Source of the DNA: Oscillospiraceae bacterium
Lineage (GTDB): Bacteria > Bacillota > Clostridia > Oscillospirales > Ruminococcaceae
Length of the DNA: 9,705 bases
Assembly (NCBI GenBank): GCA_019423445.1
Contig: JAHZBJ010000022.1
Coordinates: 1-9,705, forward strand
Reading direction: 5' to 3'
In this document: positions 1-5,587 of the stretch, in pieces
How the letters are laid out: each line of letters begins with the position of its first letter
Position numbering within the stretch: the first letter of the stretch is position 1
The notes under the pieces: generated by a model
Told to the model about the DNA's origin: nothing
What the model saw: the letters and a program-made list of their open reading frames with translations, nothing else
The model's database searches: none
Program-made: the position numbers and the translations under genes

Positions 1-980
1 ATATACTGGCGGTACTCGTTGAGGGTGGTGGCGCCGATGCAGTGGAGCTCGCCCCTGGCCAGCATGGGCTTTAGGAGGTTGCCGGCGTCCATGCTGCCTT
101 CGGTTTTGCCGGCTCCCACAATGGTGTGGAGCTCATCGATAAAGAGGATGATCTTCCCCTCGCTCTTCTTGATCTCCGCCAGCACCGCCTTGAGCCGCTA
201 CTCAAACTCGCCGCGGAATTTTGCCCCGGCGATGAGGGCCCCCATATCCAGGCTGAAGATCTTGCGGTCCCGGAGATTCTGGGGAACATCCCCCCGGACG
301 ATCCTCAGGGCAAGGCCCTCGGCGATGGCGGTCTTGCCCACGCCGGGCTCGCCAATCAGGACAGGGTTGTTCTTGCTCTTGCGGCTCAAAATCCGGATGA
401 CGTTGCGGATCTCGCTGTCACGGCCGATCACCGGGTCCAGCTTGTGGTTTCGGGCCAGCTCCACCAGGTCCTGGCCGTACTTTGCCAGAACATCGTAGGT
501 CTCCTCAGGATTATCGCTGGTGACCCTCTGGTTTCCCCGGACGGCAGCCAAAGCGGACAGGAAGCTGTTCTTATTGATATTGTGGTTATCCAGGAGACGG
601 CGCACCCCGGAATTGGGGTGGCTCAGAATGGTGAGGAAAATGTGCTCCACCGAAACAAAGTCGTCCTTCATTCCGGCAGCTTCTGCCTCCGCTTCGTTGA
701 GGTTACGATCCACCTCCTGGGAGACATAAACCTTCCCCGGTTCCCGGCCGGAACCGCTGACAGCAGGAAGGCTGGAAACCAGAGCGTCCGCCTCCCGGAC
801 GAACATCTGGGCATCCACCCCCATCCGGGTGAGGAGCTGAGGAATCAGGCCGTTTTCCTGGGTCACCAGGGCATCCAGCAAATGGGCCTGCTCAATCTGG
901 ACATTGCCGTGGTTCAGAGCGATATCCTGAGCCTTCTGGATGGCCTCTATGGATTTCTGGGTAAATTTTTGAGCGTTCAT
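1..980 (-). pseudogene. clpB: ClpB disaggregase, 5' part, interrupted by in-frame amber codon
   Basis: ClpB is the cytosolic Hsp100 AAA+ ATPase that, with DnaK, pulls polypeptides out of heat-induced aggregates. The start ATG is at 980, with AAAGGAGG at 990-997. Residues 1-145 form the double Clp N domain. The Walker A motif GEPGVGKT is at 210-217 and the pore loop AGAKFRG at 251-257. Codon 261 is TAG (plus-strand 198-200) where the family has Glu in GEFEERLK. The same frame then continues without further stops to the left edge, with RLKAVL, the Walker B stretch ILFIDELHT and the conserved GELHCIGATT. A single G-to-T change (plus-strand C to A at 200) explains the stop. If real, the product would be an N domain plus half of the first ATPase domain, so non-functional. 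It could equally be a sequence error. TAG is also the terminator of the neighbouring small gene, which argues against general reassignment. The 3' half lies outside the window. Confidence 0.9.
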
Positions 981-1069
981 CTATCATATCCTCCTTTATG
1001 GACCGGCCAGCGGAGATTTCCGCAGCCGCGGAGATTGGATTTTCCAGGGCTTTGCCCTTTGTAAGTCCT

Positions 1070-1098
1070 ATTGTATCACCCGTTTTAGCACTCGTCAA
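1070..1098 (-). promoter_or_regulatory. clpB promoter (sigma-A type)
   Basis: On the minus strand, TTGACG (1093-1098) and TACAAT (1070-1075) are separated by exactly 17 bases. Transcription should start near 1063, giving a leader of roughly 80 bases before the clpB ATG at 980. The -35 hexamer lies inside the spacer of the CIRCE operator and borrows one base of its arm, so HrcA bound there would block RNA polymerase. Confidence 0.75.
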
Positions 1099-1111
1099 TA
1101 TAGAGTGCTAA
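1085..1111 (-). promoter_or_regulatory. CIRCE operator (HrcA binding site)
   Basis: This is a perfect match to the CIRCE consensus: TTAGCACTC (1085-1093), a 9-base spacer, then GAGTGCTAA (1103-1111). HrcA binds this inverted repeat and represses class I heat-shock genes, usually groESL and hrcA-grpE-dnaK-dnaJ. Here it overlaps the -35 element of clpB, so clpB should be derepressed on heat shock when HrcA loses activity. The element is symmetric; strand is given for the gene it controls. Confidence 0.95.
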
Positions 1112-1164
1112 AAATTTACAATTTAGTCACATTTCTCTCTTTTCTCTTCCACGGCGCCCAAAAA

Positions 1165-1198
1165 CTCAAAAAAGCTCCGCCTTTTCAGGCGGAGCTTT
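1165..1198 (-). terminator. Intrinsic terminator of the small membrane protein gene
   Basis: An 11-bp perfect stem, 1171-1181 paired with 1188-1198 around a 6-base loop, is followed on the minus strand by a T-rich tail (TTTTTTGAGTTTTT). It lies 23 bases past the stop codon of the small membrane protein gene and upstream of the clpB promoter. It therefore separates the two transcription units. Confidence 0.85.
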
Positions 1199-1220
1199 GC
1201 GCGCTGCTTCTTCCCAGGGA

Positions 1221-1487
1221 CTACCTCCTGCGGTCCTTGAATTTTTTCACATGGTTGAAAACAAAAACCACAGCCAGCACCAGCAGGAACACCCCCAGCA
1301 CCGCCAGTCCGACGTTTTTCGAAGCGATTCCCACCCAGAGGACCAACCCAGCCGTGCCGAAGAAAACCAGCAGAAGCACTACTGTCAGAAAGATCCGCAC
1401 CGGCATAGGGGTTTTCCTGGAACCGGCAGCTTCCGTAGCCCCTTCCAGGATGATTTCCAGTACAATTTCAAAGATATCATCCCACAT
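1221..1487 (-). CDS. Small two-helix membrane protein of unknown function
   Basis: The reading frame encodes 88 residues. An amphipathic N-terminal segment (MWDDIFEIVLEIILEG) is followed by two hydrophobic helices at about residues 31-54 and 59-77. The basic tail KKFKDRRR suggests a cytoplasmic C terminus. I do not recognise the family. The same frame is open upstream to a GTG at 1577, giving 118 residues. I chose ATG 1487 because a promoter (TTGAAA, 18 bases, TATTCT) ends at 1533, so the longer form would start upstream of the transcript. The ribosome binding site before 1487 is weak (GGGGGCAGAAGAA), which lowers confidence in the exact start. It has its own terminator and is thus monocistronic, between clpB and the divergent mntP. 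Hydrophobicity, a promoter and a terminator together support a real gene. The stop codon is TAG. Confidence 0.65.
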   Translation of the reverse strand: MWDDIFEIVLEIILEGATEAAGSRKTPMPVRIFLTVVLLLVFFGTAGLVLWVGIASKNVGLAVLGVFLLVLAVVFVFNHVKKFKDRRR

Positions 1488-1532
1488 TTCTTCTGCCCCC
1501 GCTTCTCTTCTGCGTCTTTTTCCTTTTTTATC

Positions 1533-1562
1533 AGAATACCATAATTCCACGGGACGTTTCAA
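1533..1562 (-). promoter_or_regulatory. Putative promoter of the small membrane protein gene
   Basis: On the minus strand, TTGAAA (1557-1562) and TATTCT (1533-1538) are spaced by 18 bases. The predicted start near 1526 gives a leader of about 40 bases to the ATG at 1487. It is divergent from the mntP promoter, with the two -35 boxes about 50 bases apart. Confidence 0.5.
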
Positions 1563-1610
1563 CCCGGACGGCAACACCTCAGCACATTTGCGTCTCCAAA
1601 GGGGCCAGCC

Positions 1611-1639
1611 TTGACATGCCTACTTCGGGATGGTAAAAT
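1611..1639 (+). promoter_or_regulatory. mntP promoter
   Basis: A consensus TTGACA (1611-1616), a 17-base spacer and TAAAAT (1634-1639) form a strong sigma-A promoter. Transcription should begin near 1646, about 14 bases before the first helix of the yybP-ykoY aptamer. The strength suits a gene whose output is decided later, by riboswitch-controlled termination. Confidence 0.85.
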
Positions 1640-1659
1640 AAGCAAAGTTGAAAAACGCC

Positions 1660-1755
1660 CATGAGGGAGTAGTTTCCGCGCCTCTGCCCGGCGCGGGGCA
1701 AGTCAACATACTGGCCGCCCTGCGGTCTGGCTTGCCTGAAATAACGAGACTCATG
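1660..1755 (+). ncRNA. yybP-ykoY manganese riboswitch aptamer
   Basis: The conserved elements of the yybP-ykoY class are all present. The first conserved loop is AGGGAGTAG (1664-1672). The second is GTCAACATACTGG (1702-1714). The closing segment is AACGAGAC (1743-1750). P1 pairs CATGAG (1660-1665) with CTCATG (1750-1755). A GC-rich stem pairs CCGCGCC with GGCGCGG near 1676-1695, and another pairs GGCAAG (1697-1702) with CTTGCC (1731-1736). This class senses Mn2+ and commonly controls manganese exporters, which matches mntP downstream. The 3' arm of P1 is shared with the terminator that follows, so Mn2+-stabilised P1 should prevent termination and switch the gene on. Confidence 0.93.
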
Positions 1756-1803
1756 CATCGCTTCAGCGCTGAGCGCTTTCGGAGCCGATGCCTGGGTCTT
1801 TTT
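1748..1803 (+). terminator. Riboswitch-controlled intrinsic terminator (expression platform)
   Basis: The 13-base arm at 1748-1760 (GACTCATGCATCG) pairs with 1786-1798 (CGATGCCTGGGTC), with one T-C mismatch and one G-T wobble. Five T residues follow at 1799-1803. The 5' arm contains the P1 3' strand of the aptamer (1750-1755), so aptamer and terminator are mutually exclusive. Without Mn2+ the terminator should form; with Mn2+ transcription should read into mntP. Confidence 0.85.
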
Positions 1804-1849
1804 CAATGCAAAAAGCCCGGTTATCACCGGCGCAGGGAGGTACAACAGA

Positions 1850-2419
1850 ATGAAGCTTTGGGAACTTTTCCTCATCGGGGTGGGACTTTCTATGGACGCC
1901 TTCGCGGTATCCATCTGCAAAGGGCTTTCGGTACCCCGGGCTACCCCCCGCCACGCCCTGACGGCTGGCTTGTATTTCGGCGGCTTCCAGGCCCTGATGC
2001 CTTTGGTAGGTTATCTTTTGGGGAGCCGGCTGGAATCCCTCATCACCAGCGTGGACCACTGGATCGCTTTCCTTCTCCTTGGGTTCATCGGCTTTAACAT
2101 GGTCCGGGAAAGCCGCAGCGAAGAGGAAGACGAGGAGGAAGTATCCAACTCCTTTGGTTTCCGGGCGATGCTCCCCTTGGCAGTGGCCACCAGCATCGAC
2201 GCTTTGGCAGTGGGGATCACCTTCGCCTTTCTGAGGGTGGAGATTCTTCCTGCCATTGCCCTGATCGGAGTCACCACCTTCGTTTTCTCCGCCGCAGGGG
2301 TCCTTGCCGGCAACACTCTGGGATGCCGGTTCCAGGCCAGGGCACAGCTGTTGGGAGGCATTGTGCTGATCCTTATGGGCCTCAAGATTCTTCTGGAGCA
2401 TCTTGGTATCCTGGGCTGA
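1850..2419 (+). CDS. mntP: Manganese efflux pump MntP
   Basis: MntP (formerly YebN, DUF204) is an inner-membrane exporter that lowers cytoplasmic Mn2+. The 189-residue length is typical. The protein is an internal duplication. The motif SMDAFAVSICKG (Asp16) in the first half is echoed by SIDALAVGI (Asp117) in the second, and these Asp positions lie in the membrane and are conserved in the family. Six hydrophobic segments are visible. The central loop carries an acidic run EEEDEEE at 91-97. The start is fixed by AGGGAGG at 1834-1840, nine bases before ATG 1850. It is the only plus-strand gene here. The yybP-ykoY riboswitch in its leader independently supports a manganese role. A bidirectional terminator follows 16 bases after the stop. 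Confidence 0.96.
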   Translation: MKLWELFLIGVGLSMDAFAVSICKGLSVPRATPRHALTAGLYFGGFQALMPLVGYLLGSRLESLITSVDHWIAFLLLGFIGFNMVRESRSEEEDEEEVSNSFGFRAMLPLAVATSIDALAVGITFAFLRVEILPAIALIGVTTFVFSAAGVLAGNTLGCRFQARAQLLGGIVLILMGLKILLEHLGILG

Positions 2420-2434
2420 GTAAACACATTGAAA

Positions 2435-2464
2435 CAAAAAGGCTGCCTCACGGCAGCCTTTTTG
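2435..2464. terminator. Bidirectional terminator between mntP and the HAD phosphatase gene
   Basis: A perfect stem CAAAAAGGCTGCC / GGCAGCCTTTTTG encloses the loop TCAC (2448-2451). Because the stem is flanked by A5 and T5, it ends transcription in both directions: mntP on the plus strand (stop at 2419) and the phosphatase gene on the minus strand (stop at 2486). Confidence 0.92.
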
Positions 2465-2485
2465 TTGGATAAATTCCAATTGGGA

Positions 2486-3277
2486 TTACTTCGCCGGAGG
2501 GATATCCCCCACCCCATCCAGGATATGCTGAGGGCGGTAGGGGTAACGGTCGATCTCCTCCCTGGTGGTGACCCCGGAAAGAACCAACACTGTATCCAAG
2601 CCGGTTTCGATGCCGGCAATGATATCGGTGTCCATTCTATCCCCCACCATAGCCGCTTCAGCGGAGTGGCACCCCAGGAGCTTCAGGCCGGTGCGCATCA
2701 TCAGGGGATTGGGCTTCCCTACAAAATAAGCCGATTTCCCGGTGGCCAGCTCAATAGGAGCTACCAGAGCCCGGCAGGCAGGGACGATACCGTGCTCGGT
2801 AGGACCAGTAAGGTCGGTGTTGGTACCGATGAGCTTCGCTCCCCCCAGCACCAGAGAAACCGCCCGAAGGATACTTTCATAATTGTAGCCGCTGGTTTCC
2901 CCAACTACCACATAGTCGGGATTGACGTCGTTCATGGTGATTCCGGCATCATAGAGCGCCCCCACCAGCCCAGGAGCTCCTATCACATAGGCAGAACAGC
3001 CGGGGGCCTGGCGGCTGAGGAATGCAGCCGTCGCCAGGGCCGAGGTATAAAAATGGCTCTCATCCACTTCCAGGCCCATGCGGCTCAGTTTCTGCTGAAG
3101 CTCCCTGGGACTTCTCTCACTGGAATTGGTGAGGAATAAAAAGCTTTTCCCCTCTGCATAGAGCCAGTCCACAAACTCCCGCACCCCGGGGAGCAGGCGG
3201 TTTCCGTGGTAGATGACTCCGTCCATATCACAGATGAAGCCCTTTTTGCTCCGAAGGACTTCCATTGAGGTCTCCAT
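2486..3277 (-). CDS. HAD-IIA family hydrolase (NagD-like phosphatase)
   Basis: This encodes a 263-residue cytosolic phosphatase of HAD subclass IIA, the group containing NagD, AraL and phosphoglycolate or p-nitrophenyl phosphatases. Motif I is DMDGV, with nucleophile Asp17 and acid/base Asp19. Motif II is FLTNSS near residues 48-53. The motif III lysine is in the VGKPNP segment, and motif IV is VGDRMDTDI, binding Mg2+. The large insertion between motifs II and III is the C2 cap typical of the subclass. The substrate cannot be told from sequence; nucleotide or sugar phosphates are usual. The frame is open far upstream (to 3601), but AAAGGAGAG at 3284-3292, six bases before ATG 3277, fixes the start. 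A second ATG lies at 3265. It is downstream of cdd with a 194-base gap that holds a possible promoter and a structured leader. Confidence 0.92.
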   Translation of the reverse strand: METSMEVLRSKKGFICDMDGVIYHGNRLLPGVREFVDWLYAEGKSFLFLTNSSERSPRELQQKLSRMGLEVDESHFYTSALATAAFLSRQAPGCSAYVIGAPGLVGALYDAGITMNDVNPDYVVVGETSGYNYESILRAVSLVLGGAKLIGTNTDLTGPTEHGIVPACRALVAPIELATGKSAYFVGKPNPLMMRTGLKLLGCHSAEAAMVGDRMDTDIIAGIETGLDTVLVLSGVTTREEIDRYPYRPQHILDGVGDIPPAK

Positions 3278-3412
3278 TGAAATCTCTCCTTTCCCGTCCC
3301 AGCCGAAAACACACATCGGCGAGACAGCGCCCGTACCGCAGGAAAGGGCCCGGGGCTGGCGGCCCGCGCCCTTCTGCCGGGGGACCTTCTCTTTCCCTCT
3401 TTGGCGGTACGG
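3278..3412 (-). other. Structured leader before the HAD phosphatase gene, class unknown
   Basis: Read on the minus strand, this non-coding leader contains a perfect 9-bp long-range pairing. CCGTACCGC sits at 3404-3412 and its complement GCGGTACGG at 3331-3339. Inside is a GC-rich hairpin (AAGGGC with GCCCTT at 3368-3373 and 3344-3349, extended by a further 4 bp). A separate 5-bp hairpin (GCCGA / TCGGC, 3302-3320) sits just before the ribosome binding site. No T-run follows a stem, so if it is regulatory it would act on translation or RNA stability. I cannot match it to a riboswitch family. GC-rich DNA folds easily, so function is uncertain. Confidence 0.4.
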
Positions 3413-3417
3413 ACCAT

Positions 3418-3446
3418 ATTGTATCAACCCCGGAGCCAGCAAGCAA
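3418..3446 (-). promoter_or_regulatory. Putative promoter of the HAD phosphatase gene
   Basis: On the minus strand, TTGCTT (3441-3446), a 17-base spacer and TACAAT (3418-3423) give a plausible sigma-A promoter 26 bases after the cdd stop. The predicted start near 3411 coincides with the 5' arm of the long-range stem in the leader. The phosphatase may also be reached by readthrough from cdd, since no terminator is visible between them. Confidence 0.5.
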
Positions 3447-3471
3447 TCCTTTTTCTGTAAATTTTTTTGCT

Positions 3472-3900
3472 TCAGTCTTCCAGGCTGAAACCGTGGGGAA
3501 GAAGTTCCGCCAGGGTGTGAGCCCTGCGTTCCCCCAAATGGTTTTCCAGGAGGATGAGGAACTCTCCGGGCCGGCAGAATTCCGCCATCACCTGACGGCA
3601 AACGCCGCAGGGATAGGCAAACCCTTCTCCCGCGGCAGGGCGTCCATCGGCAAAACCTCCCACAATTGCGATGGCGGTAAACTCCCTTTCTCCCTGGGCC
3701 ACAGCGGTGAAAAAGGCCGTACGCTCGGCACAGTTGGTGGGGCCAAAAGCGCCGTTTTCAATGTTGCAGCCCCGGTAAATCTTTCCGCTTCTGCCCAAAA
3801 GCGCCGCTCCTACCCAGAAACCAGAATAGGGAATGTATGCGTTTTTGGAAGCTTCCCTGGCTTCCGGGATCAGCAAGTCCATCAGTTCTCTCGGGTCCAT
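3472..3900 (-). CDS. cdd: Cytidine deaminase
   Basis: This is the zinc enzyme of pyrimidine salvage that converts cytidine and deoxycytidine to uridine and deoxyuridine in the cytosol. It has 142 residues, typical of the small tetrameric form. The zinc ligands are Cys57 in NCAER and Cys98 and Cys101 in PCGVC; Glu59 is the proton shuttle. GCNIENGAFGPTNCAER is the classic nucleoside-binding and catalytic stretch, preceded by YSGFWVGAAL where many homologues have YSNF. The start is supported by AAAGGAGAG a few bases upstream of ATG 3900. It lies 69 bases downstream of the aldehyde dehydrogenase gene with no evident promoter or terminator between them, so the two are probably cotranscribed. A reported partner in similar genomes is often era or another housekeeping gene; none is seen here. 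Confidence 0.95.
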   Translation of the reverse strand: MDPRELMDLLIPEAREASKNAYIPYSGFWVGAALLGRSGKIYRGCNIENGAFGPTNCAERTAFFTAVAQGEREFTAIAIVGGFADGRPAAGEGFAYPCGVCRQVMAEFCRPGEFLILLENHLGERRAHTLAELLPHGFSLED

Positions 3901-3969
3901 GATGTCTCTCCTTTCTTGGCCCCACCGTAATTCAGCCCAATATTTCCGTTCCTCTTTTCTTTCCCCGGC

Positions 3970-5337
3970 TCATTTCATCAAGCGGCGGAGCATCTCCAGC
4001 TTTTTGGGGGAATAGGGATGATAGCGCACCGCAGGCTCCGGGCCGCCTCCCCGAAGGCAAACGCTCCGGTAATGGGTAAAGGTATCAAAACTGGCTTTTC
4101 CGTGATAGGCTCCCATGCCGCTGTGTCCCACCCCTCCGAAGGGAAGCCTGGGAGCCGTAAGGTGGACCACTGTATCGTTGACGCAGGCCCCTCCGGAGGA
4201 GGTCTCCCGGAGAACTTTCTCCCGGGCGGCCCGGTCCCGAGTAAACAGGTACAGCGCCAAAGGCTTTTCCCTGGCATTGACAAAGGCGACAGCTTCTTCC
4301 AGTTCCCGGAAGGTAAGGATGGGAAGGATGGGCCCAAAGATCTCCTCCTGCATCACCGGGGATGCAGGATCCGGACAATCCACCAGCGTGGGAGCGATCC
4401 ATCGCTCCTCCCGAGCATTGCCTCCCTGGATAACCGGCTGCCCCTCCAGGAGCCCCATCAGGCGAAGGAAATGCCTGCGATTTACAATAGCGGGGTATTC
4501 CGGGCTTTGGAGGGGATCCGGGCCAAAGAACTCCCGGATGGACTCCTCAATTCCCTTCACCAAGGCGTCCTTGACCCCCTCCTCTACCAAAAGATAATCT
4601 GGCGCCACACAGGTCTGCCCTGCGTTGAGAAATTTTCCGAAAGTGATACGCCGGGCCGCCATGGGGATATCTGCCGTCCCATCCACAATACAGGGGCTTT
4701 TTCCTCCCAGCTCCAAAGTGACGGGAGTAAGATTTTTGGCGGCTGCCTCCATGACAATCCGTCCCACCACAGGGCCGCCGGTGTAAAAGATATAGTCGAA
4801 GCGCTGCTCCAGCAATGCCTGACCCACTTCTTTATCTCCCTGTACCACTGCCACATATTCCGGATCGAAAACTTCCCCCAAAATCTCTTCCAGTACCTGA
4901 GCGGTGGCTGGAGCCTCCTCAGACGGCTTCAGTACTACACAGTTTCCCGCAGCCAGCGCCCCTGCCAGAGGAGCCAAGCTTAACTGGACCGGGTAATTCC
5001 ATGGGGCCATTACCAGCACAGAACCATAGGGCTGGGGATCCACCCTGCCCCGGCCTGGAAAAAGAGAGATGGGCACCGATACCCGCCGGGGCTTCGTCCA
5101 GCGTCCCAGGTGGCGGGAAAGAAAACGGATCTCCTCCCGAACCATCCCCACCTCCGTCATATACGATTCCACCGGGTCCTTCCGGAGGTCCTCCCAAAGG
5201 GCTTCCAGAAGCCGCTTCTCATGAAGGGCCAGAACATCCCCCAACAGCCCCAGAGCCCCCAAACGGTAATCCGTTCCTTGGGTCGCCCCTGAAGCGAAAA
5301 ATTTCCGCTGTTTTTGCAGCAGTTCTGACAGGTCCAT
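3970..5337 (-). CDS. Aldehyde dehydrogenase (class 3 / AldH-like)
   Basis: This encodes an NAD(P)-dependent aldehyde dehydrogenase of 455 residues that oxidises aldehydes to carboxylic acids. The length and lack of an N-terminal extension fit the class 3-like group (AlkH/YwdH type), which favours medium or long-chain and aromatic aldehydes. Visible active-site elements are PWNYP with Asn114, Lys137 in KPSE (cofactor), FYTGG at 184-188, the general base Glu209 in LELGG, and the nucleophile Cys243 in NAGQTC. The late PFGGVGHSGMG motif is intact. The start at 5337 is preceded by AAAAGGAGGA, only four bases from the ATG. It has a good promoter 140-170 bases upstream and leads the cdd and phosphatase genes. 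The exact substrate is not predictable; detoxification of fermentation aldehydes is a guess. Confidence 0.94.
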   Translation of the reverse strand: MDLSELLQKQRKFFASGATQGTDYRLGALGLLGDVLALHEKRLLEALWEDLRKDPVESYMTEVGMVREEIRFLSRHLGRWTKPRRVSVPISLFPGRGRVDPQPYGSVLVMAPWNYPVQLSLAPLAGALAAGNCVVLKPSEEAPATAQVLEEILGEVFDPEYVAVVQGDKEVGQALLEQRFDYIFYTGGPVVGRIVMEAAAKNLTPVTLELGGKSPCIVDGTADIPMAARRITFGKFLNAGQTCVAPDYLLVEEGVKDALVKGIEESIREFFGPDPLQSPEYPAIVNRRHFLRLMGLLEGQPVIQGGNAREERWIAPTLVDCPDPASPVMQEEIFGPILPILTFRELEEAVAFVNAREKPLALYLFTRDRAAREKVLRETSSGGACVNDTVVHLTAPRLPFGGVGHSGMGAYHGKASFDTFTHYRSVCLRGGGPEPAVRYHPYSPKKLEMLRRLMK

Positions 5338-5480
5338 ATTTCCTCCTTTTACGCCTTGAAGAGGGCTCCCTCTCCGGCTGTTACATTCGGGATCAACACT
5401 GTCCTACTGTATATTTTGTCCAGCCGCTTAAGCTTCTTTCCCTTTTCATATTTTCCGGAAAACTGAATGCTTCTTCTTCG

Positions 5481-5509
5481 ATTATAACGGATGACCCACG
5501 AAACCGCAA
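5481..5509 (-). promoter_or_regulatory. Promoter of the aldehyde dehydrogenase gene
   Basis: On the minus strand, TTGCGG (5504-5509), a 17-base spacer and a perfect TATAAT (5481-5486) place the transcript start near 5474. That leaves a leader of about 136 bases, in which I see no clear riboswitch motif. It lies just downstream of the terminator of the binding-protein gene, so this starts a new transcription unit. Confidence 0.7.
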
Positions 5510-5524
5510 CTGCGCTGGCTGCAT

Positions 5525-5560
5525 AAAAAGGGCATACACCAAACGGTGTATGCCCTTTTT
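5525..5560. terminator. Strong terminator after the solute-binding protein gene
   Basis: A perfect 16-bp stem (5525-5540 with 5545-5560) with loop AAAC has A5 at one base and T5 at the other. On the minus strand it ends the binding-protein transcript, whose stop codon is at 5588-5590. It could also stop plus-strand transcription, but no plus-strand gene leads into it. Confidence 0.95.
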
Positions 5561-5587
5561 ATTTTAATAAGGATTCGACTGTTGTTC

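Noticed and set aside
126..1064. Long plus-strand open frame of 312 codons opposite clpB
   Set aside because: It is antisense to a clearly conserved ClpB sequence, has no recognisable domain and no ribosome binding site; GC-biased codons open the opposite strand.
1763..2479. Minus-strand frame of 238 codons opposite mntP
   Set aside because: Low-complexity, charge-rich translation without any family signature, crossing the terminator at 2435-2464 and the riboswitch expression platform.
2486..3601. Longer version of the HAD phosphatase starting at 3601
   Set aside because: The extension overlaps cdd in another frame and reads as non-protein-like sequence; a good ribosome site marks the start at 3277.
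3265..3930. Plus-strand frame of 221 codons opposite cdd
   Set aside because: Antisense to the intact zinc-motif coding sequence of cytidine deaminase, with no ribosome binding site.
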